Below the pieces are notes generated by a model. That model saw only the letters and a list, made by a program, of their open reading frames with translations, was not told where the DNA came from and did not search any database. From the NCBI RefSeq assembly GCF_003867075.1, contig NZ_CP032544.1, positions 796,001 through 860,000 on the forward strand: 64,000 nucleotides of DNA, in the 5' to 3' direction. Source of the stretch: Tenacibaculum mesophilum (GTDB lineage: Bacteria > Bacteroidota > Bacteroidia > Flavobacteriales > Flavobacteriaceae). The position numbers and the translations under genes were made by a program. Of the stretch, positions 8,431 through 16,431 are shown piece by piece (within the stretch, counting starts at the first letter, position 1; each line of letters starts with the position of its first letter).

Positions 8431-9593
8431 TAAAGCTTTCTACGTGCTTTTTCAGTTTTAAGTAAATTCAATTCTCTTGAAGTTTGCCCTGCTACTGAAG
8501 TGTTTTCTTCTGCTCTACGAATTAGGTATGGCATCACATCACGAACAGGTCCGAATGGAACATACTTCGCTACATTATATCCTTCTTTGGCTAAATTGAA
8601 ACTAATATGATCACTCATACCATATAATTGACCAAACCACATGCGTTTATCATCTTTAGCAATATTATGTTCTTTAGCTAAATCCATTAATAAATATGAA
8701 CTTTCTTCATTGTGAGTTCCTGCAAAAATTGCCATATTTTTATGGTCCATCATATACCGAACTGCTTCATTATAATTGTCATCCGTTGCTTGTTTGTCAA
8801 CACAGATAGGAGACTCGTAACCATTTTCTTTAGCTCTTTCACGCTCTTTTTCCATATAAGCTCCACGAACAACTTTCATTCCAATATGATATCCCTTTTG
8901 GTGAGCTCTTTGGTGTAGCTTTCGTAGATATTCCATACGATCATGACGATACATTTGTAGCGTATTAAAAACAATGGCTTTTTCTTTATTGTAAATTTCC
9001 ATTAACTCCTCAATTAAATCATCTGCAGCATCTTGCATCCAGCTTTCTTCTGCATCAATTAGTAATGGAACATCTTTTTCTTTTGCAGCCTTACACACGG
9101 TATGAAAACGCTCTACAACTCTATCCCACTCTACTTTTTCTTCTGAAGTAAACTCTTTTCCTTCAGTTAATTTTTGATATAAAGCGAAACGTCCGAAACC
9201 TGTAGGTTTAAAAACTGCATAAGGAATAGATTGCTTTTCTTCAGCAAAATTGATTGTTTTCAATGTCATTTTTAAAGCATCATCAAACTGGGCTTCATCT
9301 TCCTTCCCTTCTACTGAATAATCTAAAACACTGTGTACATTACCTTGTTCGTACATTTTTTCGATATTAGGTAAGCAATCATCTTCACTTACTCCTCCAC
9401 AAAAATGATCAAAAACTGTTGAACGGATTAATCCTTCAACTGGTAAGTGTGCTTTTAAAGCAAAGTTTGTTACCGCTGTACCTATTCGAACCATTGGTTG
9501 GCTCTGAATCATTTTAAACAAAAAATATGCACGTTCTAACTCTGAGTCAGATTTTAATTTAAAAGCAGTTTCTGTATTATCAAAAAGTCTCAT
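8430..9593 (-). CDS. Proline dehydrogenase (monofunctional PutA-type)
   Basis: A 387-aa FAD-dependent enzyme oxidising L-proline to pyrroline-5-carboxylate. The TIM-barrel motifs are present: FKPTGFGRF, DAEESWMQ, FNTLQMYRHDR, KVVRGAYMEKER with the conserved Arg-Gly-Ala-Tyr, FAGTHNEESS and the C-terminal YVPFGPVRDVMPYLIRRAEEN. It lacks the aldehyde dehydrogenase half of bifunctional PutA, as is usual in Bacteroidota. The stop overlaps the LETM1-like gene. Confidence 0.95.
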   Translation of the reverse strand: MRLFDNTETAFKLKSDSELERAYFLFKMIQSQPMVRIGTAVTNFALKAHLPVEGLIRSTVFDHFCGGVSEDDCLPNIEKMYEQGNVHSVLDYSVEGKEDEAQFDDALKMTLKTINFAEEKQSIPYAVFKPTGFGRFALYQKLTEGKEFTSEEKVEWDRVVERFHTVCKAAKEKDVPLLIDAEESWMQDAADDLIEELMEIYNKEKAIVFNTLQMYRHDRMEYLRKLHQRAHQKGYHIGMKVVRGAYMEKERERAKENGYESPICVDKQATDDNYNEAVRYMMDHKNMAIFAGTHNEESSYLLMDLAKEHNIAKDDKRMWFGQLYGMSDHISFNLAKEGYNVAKYVPFGPVRDVMPYLIRRAEENTSVAGQTSRELNLLKTEKARRKL

Positions 9594-9627
9594 TATCGAG
9601 GTAATATTATTTCTTTATTTATTGAGA

Positions 9628-9635
9628 CAAATATA
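9628..9635 (-). promoter_or_regulatory. Putative -7 box of the proline dehydrogenase promoter
   Basis: On the minus strand this reads TATATTTG (TAnnTTTG), 35 bp before the ATG. Confidence 0.5.
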
Positions 9636-9698
9636 ATTGAGTAGACTGATATATTTTAATTTTTTCTATTTAATTTCGCCTTATATTTTTTTGTTATT

Positions 9699-10757
9699 AT
9701 GACCACAATTAATGCAGCAACATACCCTATTCATTTTGAAGAAAAAGGCTATAATGAATTAACCTATTTAGTTTCTGAAAGAAACTATTCTTCAGTTTTT
9801 ATTTTAGTGGATGACAACACTTTAGATTGTTGCTATCCTCGATTCATTCAGTTATTTGCTACAGATAAACCTATTGAAGTCATTCAAATTGATGCTGGTG
9901 AAGTTCATAAAAACATAGAAACTTGTATGGGAGTTTGGAATGTAATGACTGAATTAGGAGCTGATAGAAAAAGCTTATTAATTACCTTAGGTGGTGGTGT
10001 GATTACTGATTTAGGTGGTTTTGTTGCATCTACATTTAAACGTGGAATTGATTTTGTGAATATTCCTACAACCTTATTAAGCATGGTAGATGCTTCTGTT
10101 GGCGGAAAAACAGGTGTTGATTTAGGTGTATTAAAAAACCAGATTGGTGTATTTGCTAATCCAGAGTTAATTATTATTGATCCTGAATACTTACACACCG
10201 TAACTCCCAGAGAAATTCGTTCTGGTACTGCGGAAATTATTAAGTATGGAATGACCCACGATATCAAGTTATTTAACGAAATTAAAGATAACGATAAACT
10301 TAATATTGTTGATTTGATTCATCGTTCGATAGAAATTAAGAATGAAGTTGTTTTGGAAGATCCTAAAGAACAAGGTATTCGTAAGGTTTTAAACTGGGGA
10401 CATACTATTGGGCATGGTGTAGAGTCTTATTTTTTAGAGAACCCGAAAAAGGAAGCTCTAACACATGGTGAAGCTATTGCCATTGGAATGGTTTGTGAAG
10501 CTTACTTATCATCAAAAGTATTAGATTTTCCTGAAGATAAAGTCTCTGAAATAAAAGATGCTATTATTAAAATTTATGGTAAAGTAGCATTGGTAAAAGA
10601 AGATTTTCAGCCTATTCTTGAATTGATGAAACATGATAAAAAGAATATAGGAGGAGAAATTAACTTTGTGCTTCTTAACGATTATGAAGATTTTAAAATA
10701 AACAGTAAAGCTTCTGATGATTTAATTAGGGAGAGTCTTAGTTATTATAATTCATAA
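9699..10757 (+). CDS. aroB: 3-Dehydroquinate synthase AroB
   Basis: Second step of the shikimate pathway (DAHP to 3-dehydroquinate, NAD- and metal-dependent). The 352-aa protein shows the NAD-binding GGGVITDLGGFVASTFKRG, PTTLLSMVDASVGGKTGVD, and the metal ligands in RSGTAEIIKYG, LNWGHTIGHGVE and THGEAIAIGM. The length is normal. It is a single gene, convergent with the MscS channel across a shared terminator. Confidence 0.97.
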   Translation: MTTINAATYPIHFEEKGYNELTYLVSERNYSSVFILVDDNTLDCCYPRFIQLFATDKPIEVIQIDAGEVHKNIETCMGVWNVMTELGADRKSLLITLGGGVITDLGGFVASTFKRGIDFVNIPTTLLSMVDASVGGKTGVDLGVLKNQIGVFANPELIIIDPEYLHTVTPREIRSGTAEIIKYGMTHDIKLFNEIKDNDKLNIVDLIHRSIEIKNEVVLEDPKEQGIRKVLNWGHTIGHGVESYFLENPKKEALTHGEAIAIGMVCEAYLSSKVLDFPEDKVSEIKDAIIKIYGKVALVKEDFQPILELMKHDKKNIGGEINFVLLNDYEDFKINSKASDDLIRESLSYYNS

Positions 10758-10789
10758 AAAAAAAGCAACCCCGTGGGTTGCTTTTTTTT
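10758..10789. terminator. Shared bidirectional terminator of aroB and the MscS gene
   Basis: A near-perfect hairpin AAAAAAAGCAACCC-CGT-GGGTTGCTTTTTTT begins at the base after the aroB stop. The stop codon of the convergent MscS gene (10788-10790) lies inside its T-tract. Confidence 0.9.
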
Positions 10790-11675
10790 ATTTTGTTACT
10801 GTAACTGGAATACTGTCTTGTGAACCGTATAGTTTTATCTCTGTAATATCTGCAGGCATGTTTAGCCCGTTTTTTATTATCACGTTTTTTACGTTTTTAA
10901 TTACATCACTTTTAACTTCGAGTGCGCCTCGTTTGTATTCTTTAGTTTTGGTCCAAAAAATAACTTTTAAATTTACAGTACTTACTCCTAAACCGTCTAC
11001 CGTAACAAAACATTGATGTTCATCTGTATCAATAACTCCTAAAGTATTAACTACCGCATTTATGATTACTTTTTTTGCTGTATCTATGTCATCATCATAA
11101 TCAATCCCAACCACAAAGTCTGAACGGTAAAAACCATCTTCAGTATAGTTATATACAGCTTTCTTTACAATGTCACTATTGGGAATGTATACATCTCTTC
11201 CATCGAATGTTTTTAATTTGGTAAATCTAAATTCCATCATTTTTACTTTACCAAAAATATCTCCAATCATTACTGTATCATTAACATCGAAAGGGCGATT
11301 AAAGGATAATATTACCCCTGAGATAAAATTCTCTCCTACATCTTTAAAAGCAAATCCAAAAATTATAGCTGAGGCTCCAGCTGCAGTTAACAATCCTGCA
11401 GCAATGCCTCCTAAACCTGCTATCTTTAAAGCAAGCATGATTACCAAAATACTAAAACTAATTTTTATTGTTTTGGCTAAAAAATTAGTCATTAAAGGAT
11501 CATTTGTTTTCTTAGAAATTGTTTTTCTAAAAAAATTTGATATAAGATTAGCAATAATAATACCTACAGCCACTATAAGAATAGCTATAATTATTTTTGG
11601 AATTTGGTTTATAAACTCATTCCAGTATAATTGAACAGATTCTTTTAATTTGGCTATGGTACTGCTAAAATTCAT
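10788..11675 (-). CDS. MscS-family mechanosensitive channel
   Basis: A 295-aa small-conductance channel. Two TM helices occupy about residues 25-90, and the pore-lining TM3 is the Gly/Ala-rich LGGIAAGLLTAAGASAIIFG followed by FAFKDVGENFISG. The beta domain has FNRPFDVNDTV and FGKVKMMEFRFTKLKTFDGRDVYIPNS. It would release solutes during osmotic downshock. It sits next to the stress island that begins with Dps. Confidence 0.93.
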   Translation of the reverse strand: MNFSSTIAKLKESVQLYWNEFINQIPKIIIAILIVAVGIIIANLISNFFRKTISKKTNDPLMTNFLAKTIKISFSILVIMLALKIAGLGGIAAGLLTAAGASAIIFGFAFKDVGENFISGVILSFNRPFDVNDTVMIGDIFGKVKMMEFRFTKLKTFDGRDVYIPNSDIVKKAVYNYTEDGFYRSDFVVGIDYDDDIDTAKKVIINAVVNTLGVIDTDEHQCFVTVDGLGVSTVNLKVIFWTKTKEYKRGALEVKSDVIKNVKNVIIKNGLNMPADITEIKLYGSQDSIPVTVTK

Positions 11676-11727
11676 GTAGGAGAAAGTAGTTTTTGTTTTT
11701 AGTTATTAGATAAATTCAACAATAATT

Positions 11728-12231
11728 TTATGACAATACAATATCTTCATTTAATTGCTCTACGGTACTTTTGCTCCAAGCGTTCAACATCCAACTTGTT
11801 TTTTCTAAAGAAGCAATATATCCTCCCATTAAATCTATCGTTCCCTCATCTTCTGCTTCTTCCGCTTTTTTTATCACATTTGCCATTTGCTTTAATAATG
11901 TTTTATGATCATCTAATAAAATATAAATCATATCACTATCTGTTTGAAAAGGACTTTCTTCTGATATATTTGCTATCTTTAAATACTTACTATATCTACT
12001 AATTGGATGATACTGTAAAGTTAAAATACGTTCTGCGATCTCATCTATTTTAACTCTAGCATCACTATACATTTCTTCAAATTTTTCATGTAGTTCAAAA
12101 AAGTTTTTCCCCACAATATTCCAATGAAAATTTCTTAACTTTTGATAGTATATGTGATATTCAGCCAATAATTGGTTTAATTCTTTTGCTACTGGTAATA
12201 CTTTTTCTGTTTGTATGTTTAAATAATTCAT
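11728..12231 (-). CDS. dps: Dps-family DNA-protecting ferritin-like protein
   Basis: A 167-aa ferritin-like protein. The Dps ferroxidase ligands at the dimer interface are visible in NFHWNIVGKNFFELHEKFEE (His) and MYSDARVKIDEIAERI (Asp, Glu). Dps dodecamers oxidise and store iron with peroxide and protect DNA in starvation. Its promoter carries the paired direct repeats shared with four other promoters in this island. Confidence 0.92.
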   Translation of the reverse strand: MNYLNIQTEKVLPVAKELNQLLAEYHIYYQKLRNFHWNIVGKNFFELHEKFEEMYSDARVKIDEIAERILTLQYHPISRYSKYLKIANISEESPFQTDSDMIYILLDDHKTLLKQMANVIKKAEEAEDEGTIDLMGGYIASLEKTSWMLNAWSKSTVEQLNEDIVLS

Positions 12232-12270
12232 TTTACTGTGTGTGTTTTTTGTTAATAATTAATTATGTTA

Positions 12271-12331
12271 CAAAACTACTTAAGAACTTAAGCCTAAGTT
12301 TGCTTATTTAATACGAATCTTTGCTCATTTC
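12271..12331 (-). promoter_or_regulatory. dps promoter with paired direct-repeat site (copy 1)
   Basis: In the transcribed direction: AAATGAGC (12323-12330), 13 bp, AAATAAGC (12302-12309), 23 bp, then the -7 box TAGTTTTG (12271-12278). The ATG of dps is 40 bp downstream of the box. The repeat-to-repeat and repeat-to-box distances are identical in all five copies in this island. Confidence 0.75.
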
Positions 12332-12388
12332 ATTTTAACCTTTTAGTGATAAAAAAAGGATGAAATTATCACTTACTAGTTTTATAAA

Positions 12389-12937
12389 TTACATTTTAAA
12401 GGTTTCAAAAATGGCTTGTTCCAAGTTATTAGATTCTTGATTTTTATATTCAATAATAAAATCACCATATTTATTAAAATAACCTACGCCATTAAAATCC
12501 TTACCTTCTACTACATAAAAGTTATTATTAATAGATTTTATAGCTCTTGCTGATGTTATATCTTCATTATTAAGCTTATATGTGATTAGTAAATTATTTT
12601 GATCAATTAAAAAGTCATACTTATTACCTTTATACTTAAAATATTTTACTTTTGCTTTTGAGTCATAAAAAATATCAGAATCATTATCTACCATAATGGT
12701 TTTATCTACTGTGATTGGAGACTCTACTACATCTTGATTAAGTTTATTCTTTTGATTGGGATTAAACTTAGTTTGTTTTTCTTTTTTTGTTACTACTTTT
12801 ACTTTTGTATCATAAATCAAACCTTTTTCATTAATCTTTTTTGCTTTTTTTACTTCAGTCGTTTTTATTACTTCCGTTTGCGCGTTTAAAGAGGTAATAC
12901 TTCCTGTAAGCAATAATCCCATTATTATTTTTTTCAT
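12389..12937 (-). CDS. Secreted protein of unknown function in the stress island
   Basis: A 182-aa protein with a signal peptide (MKKIIMGLLLTGSITSLNAQ), followed by a Lys-rich low-complexity stretch (residues 22-75) and a C-terminal part with aromatic beta-like segments (KVKYFKYKGNKYDFLI, FYVVEGKDFNGVGYFNKYG) resembling WG/MORN-like short repeats. I do not recognise the family. It has its own copy of the paired direct-repeat promoter, which links it to Dps and DUF1328 rather than to a neighbour by operon. Confidence 0.7.
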   Translation of the reverse strand: MKKIIMGLLLTGSITSLNAQTEVIKTTEVKKAKKINEKGLIYDTKVKVVTKKEKQTKFNPNQKNKLNQDVVESPITVDKTIMVDNDSDIFYDSKAKVKYFKYKGNKYDFLIDQNNLLITYKLNNEDITSARAIKSINNNFYVVEGKDFNGVGYFNKYGDFIIEYKNQESNNLEQAIFETFKM

Positions 12938-13058
12938 TTTAATCTATTTTAAAATTACAAGTAACTTTATTTGAGATGTGTACTTTTTAACACCTGAAAT
13001 ATATTTTATATATTCCTATACATTTTCGCTATGAAACAACGATTTGTAATGTCTATTA

Positions 13059-13118
13059 CAAAATTAACGCAGGTTTATTTATGTGTTTTGCTCATTTAAT
13101 TTTGTTTTTTGCTCACTT
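13059..13118 (-). promoter_or_regulatory. Promoter with paired direct-repeat site (copy 2)
   Basis: In the transcribed direction: AAGTGAGC (13111-13118), 13 bp, AAATGAGC (13090-13097), 23 bp, -7 box TAATTTTG (13059-13066). It drives the secreted protein whose ATG is at 12937, implying a leader of about 115 nt. The flanks of both repeats are also alike (TTAAATGAGCAAAA, TTAAGTGAGCAAAA). Confidence 0.78.
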
Positions 13119-13142
13119 AATAAATAAAACTTATTCATAAAT

Positions 13143-13172
13143 AAAAAAAAGCGTGAAAACTCACACTTTTTA
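13143..13172 (-). terminator. Terminator of the DUF1328 gene
   Basis: On the minus strand GTGTGA-GTTT-TCACGC forms a 6-bp stem (one G-U pair), extended by A/T pairs and followed by eight T residues, 20 bp past the DUF1328 stop. Confidence 0.75.
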
Positions 13173-13192
13173 ATACTCTATTCTTTATTTTT

Positions 13193-13354
13193 TTAAACTT
13201 TTCTTTTACCTGTAAATAAGGATATAATAAATAAAATTATAAAAATAAAGAATGCTATTTTAGCAAACCCTGCGGCTGCTCCTGCTATTCCTCCAAATCC
13301 TAAAATACCGGCTATGATTGCTATTATTATAAAAGTGACTGTCCAACGTAACAT
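13193..13354 (-). CDS. DUF1328 (YtjA-type) small membrane protein
   Basis: A 53-aa protein, [20 protein letters not shown] at the start, then [20 protein letters not shown] and a positively charged TGKRKV tail. This is the DUF1328 pattern: LRW start, two hydrophobic helices, and a Gly/Ala-rich [13 protein letters not shown] link. The family sits in the inner membrane and is repeatedly found among stress-induced genes. Upstream lies copy 3 of the paired direct-repeat promoter, and a terminator follows, so it is monocistronic. Confidence 0.85.
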   Translation of the reverse strand: MLRWTVTFIIIAIIAGILGFGGIAGAAAGFAKIAFFIFIILFIISLFTGKRKV

Positions 13355-13405
13355 ATTATTAAAATTTTAAATTAGTGTTTATAAAGTACATCTTTTGTAC
13401 AGTTA

Positions 13406-13465
13406 CAAAATTAACTAGATAGCTTGTTTTACATTTACTCATTTAGTTTTGTTCTTAACTCATAT
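13406..13465 (-). promoter_or_regulatory. DUF1328 promoter with paired direct-repeat site (copy 3)
   Basis: In the transcribed direction: ATATGAGT (13458-13465), 13 bp, AAATGAGT (13437-13444), 23 bp, -7 box TAATTTTG (13406-13413). The ATG is 52 bp beyond the box. Confidence 0.78.
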
Positions 13466-13564
13466 AAAAATACACTCATTAAATTTAACAGACTTCAAAC
13501 TAACTTTATTAGTTAACAAACTAAAATATAATCTCTTGTTAATTGTTACACTTAACTTAATATG

Positions 13565-13624
13565 AAATGAGTCAATATCTATTTCTAAAGAACAAAGATT
13601 GAATCTTTTAACAATATAGTTTTG
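13565..13624 (+). promoter_or_regulatory. Promoter with paired direct-repeat site (copy 4)
   Basis: AAATGAGT (13565-13572), 13 bp, TAAAGAAC (13586-13593, the weakest repeat), 23 bp, -7 box TAGTTTTG (13617-13624). It drives the 54-aa membrane protein at 13655 and the SRAP-like gene behind it. Confidence 0.65.
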
Positions 13625-13654
13625 CAACAAACAAAACATAAATAATTAATAAGT

Positions 13655-13819
13655 ATGAAAAAAAGTAATGAAGATTTTAAAATAATTAAAGAGAATCCTG
13701 ACTCTAAGCATAAAAATTATATTTTTCAAAACAATAAAATAACTAGATTAGCCTTTTATATTGTACTTTCTTGTTTATTAATAGGCATTACTCTCATTTT
13801 TGTTTTTAACAATCAATAA
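13655..13819 (+). CDS. Small single-pass membrane protein, unknown function
   Basis: A 54-aa frame, MKKSNEDFKIIKENPDSKHK at the start, with a charged N-terminal half and one clear TM helix at residues 32-51 (LAFYIVLSCLLIGITLIFVF). A -7 box lies 30 bp upstream, downstream of paired direct repeats, and the next gene begins 7 bp after the stop. Promoter placement and operon structure support it as a real gene although no family is recognised. Confidence 0.65.
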   Translation: MKKSNEDFKIIKENPDSKHKNYIFQNNKITRLAFYIVLSCLLIGITLIFVFNNQ

Positions 13820-13826
13820 TAGCTTT

Positions 13827-14471
13827 ATGATTTATAAGCTATCAAACATAGCAAGTATAGAACGTATTGAAACTTTTACAAAACTCCCTTTTAAGTATCC
13901 TTATTTACATAAACCTAAAAGAAAAATTAATGGTTTAAAAGAACAAACAGTTTGTATAATTAATATGGAAAATCCTAATCAAATTATGCAAGCCATTTGG
14001 GGGCTACTTCCTCAAAATTATGGAGATAATTGGAATAAGTTTCAACATATAAAACAAACACTACATATAAATAAGGAAGATATTAAAAATAATATACTTT
14101 TTAAAGAAGCTCTTTATTTACGAAGGTGTTTATTTATCGTAACTGGTTTTTATATTCATAAAGTTATTAATGGAGTTGTAGAGAATTATTTAGTAGAAAA
14201 AGACAATCAAGAACCCTTTTATTTAGCGGGTTTATATAACATTACCAACGATGGTTTTTATACATGTTCAGTTATTAACACCAAACTAATTGGAAAACTT
14301 AATGACTTTAATAATCTTTATCAGGTAATGCCCATACAAATTCCTGAAATTTTTAAAAATATGTGGTTAAATAAAAAATCAGAAATTATAGATATAAATT
14401 ACCTTATGAGTACACCTTACATTACAAATTTAAAGGTACAGAGAATAGCTTCTAAAAAAGAAAATGTTTGA
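13827..14471 (+). CDS. Degenerate SRAP/HMCES-like (YedK family) protein without catalytic residues
   Basis: A 214-aa protein whose order of segments follows the SOS-response-associated peptidase fold: an AIWGLLPQNY block (WGLIP in the family), LYLRRCLFIVTGFY (RCL...DGFYEW), EPFYLAGLYN (lFAlAGLW), YTCSVINTKL (TIiTt.A) and LYQVMPIQIPE (iHdRMPvil). Every known catalytic position differs: Cys2 is Ile (MIYK), the Glu after GFY is absent, and the His before RMP is Gln. SRAP proteins crosslink to abasic sites in ssDNA through Cys2, so this protein cannot act that way. It starts 7 bp after the small membrane protein and shares its stress promoter. Homology is judged by eye. Confidence 0.65.
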   Translation: MIYKLSNIASIERIETFTKLPFKYPYLHKPKRKINGLKEQTVCIINMENPNQIMQAIWGLLPQNYGDNWNKFQHIKQTLHINKEDIKNNILFKEALYLRRCLFIVTGFYIHKVINGVVENYLVEKDNQEPFYLAGLYNITNDGFYTCSVINTKLIGKLNDFNNLYQVMPIQIPEIFKNMWLNKKSEIIDINYLMSTPYITNLKVQRIASKKENV

Positions 14472-14473
14472 AA

Positions 14474-15280
14474 TTAATTTATTCTTTCTTCTAGTTTTTT
14501 ATCTATGTACTTTTTTGCTGTTTCATATATTGAATCTACTTCTTTAGTGCTAAAACCGCTAAACTCACCTAAAGGAAAACAAATAGTAGCATAAGTTTCA
14601 AAAAACTTATATTCTTCAGATGATAGCATTAAAAGTTTAGATGTATGTGCTAAAACTTTCAAAGTGGTATTTAGTTCCTCACTTGTTTTTTCAGAAGGAT
14701 ATACTACATAACTTCCCACTATTGGATATTCTGACTGTTTAAAGGGAGTTGTAGGAAAGTTATCTATAATTCCACCATCAGAATAAAGTGCATCTCCAAT
14801 TTTTACAGGATTGAATAAACCTGGTAATGCACATGATGCTAAAACAGGTTTTAGTAAACTTCCTTCATTAAAGTACTCTGTAGTTCCTTTATTTAAATTA
14901 GTTGTAGAAACTATTAAAGGTATTTCTAGATCTTCAAAGGTTGGTTTTATTTTATCGTCAATTAATCTTGCATAATTGGATGAATTAAAAATTCCTGGTT
15001 TAGCAATTGTTATCCAAGAAAACTGAAATATTTCAGTATTTTTAAAAAAGTTTAATATTTCTTTTGGTTTCATTCCAGAAGCATACATTGCTCCTACCAA
15101 TGAACCAGCGCTACAAGCTGAAATTGAATTAATTTTAATATTTAACTCTTCTAACTTTTCTAATAAAGCAATATGAGCTACACCTTTTTCGGCTCCTCCA
15201 CTTAATACTAAATTTATAGGCACTTTTGTGTCCAGGTTCTTTATTTTTTCAAAAGAACATTTATATTTTTCTTTAATCAT
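14474..15280 (-). CDS. Patatin-like phospholipase
   Basis: A 268-aa single-domain patatin protein. The oxyanion-hole loop is LSGGAEKGVAH (about 27-37), the nucleophile elbow is SACSAGSLVGAMYASGM (A-x-S-x-G rather than G-x-S-x-G), and the catalytic Asp is in YSDGGIIDNFPTTPF. It would be a cytosolic serine lipid acyl hydrolase of the RssA-like type, as no signal peptide is present. It converges on the SRAP-like gene, the stop codons being only 2 bp apart, and no clear terminator lies between them. No paired direct-repeat site was found upstream. Confidence 0.9.
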   Translation of the reverse strand: MIKEKYKCSFEKIKNLDTKVPINLVLSGGAEKGVAHIALLEKLEELNIKINSISACSAGSLVGAMYASGMKPKEILNFFKNTEIFQFSWITIAKPGIFNSSNYARLIDDKIKPTFEDLEIPLIVSTTNLNKGTTEYFNEGSLLKPVLASCALPGLFNPVKIGDALYSDGGIIDNFPTTPFKQSEYPIVGSYVVYPSEKTSEELNTTLKVLAHTSKLLMLSSEEYKFFETYATICFPLGEFSGFSTKEVDSIYETAKKYIDKKLEERIN

Positions 15281-15962
15281 TTTTTTAGCTCTTTTTTAGT
15301 TTTACTTATCTATTTTTTTAAAATTTTATTTTGGATAATTTTAATTTTTTCTACAAAACTGCTATCAATACTTAAAACTTATTTTCTACTTCTTTTCATC
15401 AAGCTAATCATAATATCTATAATCTTTTTGTTCTTGCTAAACTATTTCTAATATGTTTAAGACGCTATACCAATAACACATTCTTTTAATGATATAAAAT
15501 TACATTTTTTTGCTTAATGTATTCTATCTTTTCTACAAACATTTGATTTTAACAAGAGTTTTGTATATGAGCAAAAAAAGAAAAGATATGAGCTAAACAG
15601 CATTTCAAGTAAATATTAATTTTGTAATGTAATTAATTAGTCATAAAAATATTAAGCGTTTTTATTTACACATTTATGACTTAAAATATTATGAATAGAA
15701 TAATGATAAACACTGTTTATTCTTACTGATATCATATTAATAAACTAGGATTTTTATAAAAATCATAACATTTTAGATTACATATTATTTAACATTTTTG
15801 AGTTTAACTCTCAAAATAATAACAATACTTATGTAAGCTTAGGAATTAGTACCATTATTTTAATTGGTTCTTTTTCTCAAAAAAGAGGGCGGTGTTCTAA
15901 CTTGATGGTATTTGGGTAAACATCAATAAAAAATTACTCATTAATTTAAAAACTTAAAATAT
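15281..15962. other. Long intergenic region upstream of DUF2383, with a likely long leader or small RNA
   Basis: The left 280 bp hold no visible gene. Paired direct-repeat promoter copy 5 at 15565-15624 points right, predicting transcription from about 15631. The 330 bp from there to the DUF2383 ATG contain only tiny frames (for example a 12-codon MNRIMINTVYSY at 15690) and several hairpins: TTTGAG/CTCAAA near 15803-15816, CTTTTT/AAAAAG near 15871-15887, and TTGATG/CATCAA near 15902-15926. Confidence 0.5.
15565..15624 (+). promoter_or_regulatory. Promoter with paired direct-repeat site (copy 5), facing DUF2383
   Basis: ATATGAGC (15565-15572), 13 bp, ATATGAGC (15586-15593, identical), 23 bp, -7 box TAATTTTG (15617-15624). 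The nearest downstream gene is DUF2383, 338 bp away, so the transcript has a long leader or encodes something small first. Confidence 0.75.
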
Positions 15963-16415
15963 ATGTATAGTTACACAGAAGAAGTATCAAATAAGTTAAA
16001 CGGATTATTAGAAAAAAATTATGATGCTGCAAAAGGGTATAAAACAGCTGCAGAAAATGTAAATAGTGAAACATTAACAAATCTTTTTGTTCGTAAAGCC
16101 AATGAACGTGAAATGTTTGGTAAACAGTTAAAATCAGAAATAAAATCTTTTGGTCAATCTCCTGAAAAAGGAGGTAGTTTAAAGGGAACAGCACACAGGG
16201 CTTGGATGAATACCAAAGCTTTTTTCTCAAATGAAAGTGAAGAAGCTATATTAGAAGAGGCTTTAAGAGGTGAAAAAGCTTCACTTGAAGAATATAATGA
16301 AGTAATTAACTCTGAAGAACATTTACCAAACTCTACAACTAATTTATTAAAATCTCAAAGAGACATTATATTAAATGATGCTATATTAGTAAAAGAACTA
16401 GAAAAAATTAAATAG
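15963..16415 (+). CDS. DUF2383/PA2169-type four-helix-bundle protein
   Basis: A 150-aa all-helical soluble protein: LNGLLEKNYDAAKGYKTAAE, then FVRKANEREMFGKQLKSEIK, GTAHRAWMNTKAFFS, and EEALRGEKASLEEYNEVI. This is the DUF2383 (ferritin-like, PA2169) pattern. Members accumulate in stress and stationary phase in many bacteria, and no enzyme activity is established. Its position downstream of paired-repeat promoter copy 5 fits the same regulon as Dps and DUF1328. A terminator follows. Confidence 0.88.
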   Translation: MYSYTEEVSNKLNGLLEKNYDAAKGYKTAAENVNSETLTNLFVRKANEREMFGKQLKSEIKSFGQSPEKGGSLKGTAHRAWMNTKAFFSNESEEAILEEALRGEKASLEEYNEVINSEEHLPNSTTNLLKSQRDIILNDAILVKELEKIK

Positions 16416-16431
16416 TGATAGTTTTTAATTA

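Larger units (their letters stand above)
13355..13654. other. Divergent regulatory region between DUF1328 and the small-membrane/SRAP-like operon
   Basis: This 300-bp gene-free stretch contains direct-repeat promoter copies 3 (facing left) and 4 (facing right), separated by about 100 bp. No ORF of note was found. Confidence 0.7.

Noticed and set aside
13474..13481. Third ACTCATT word in the DUF1328 upstream region
   Set aside because: It is 16 bp from the neighbouring repeat, out of phase with the 21-bp period, so it is not counted as part of the site.
15946..16230. Minus-strand 94-aa frame over DUF2383
   Set aside because: Antisense shadow of DUF2383 with low-complexity Leu/His/Phe composition and no start context.
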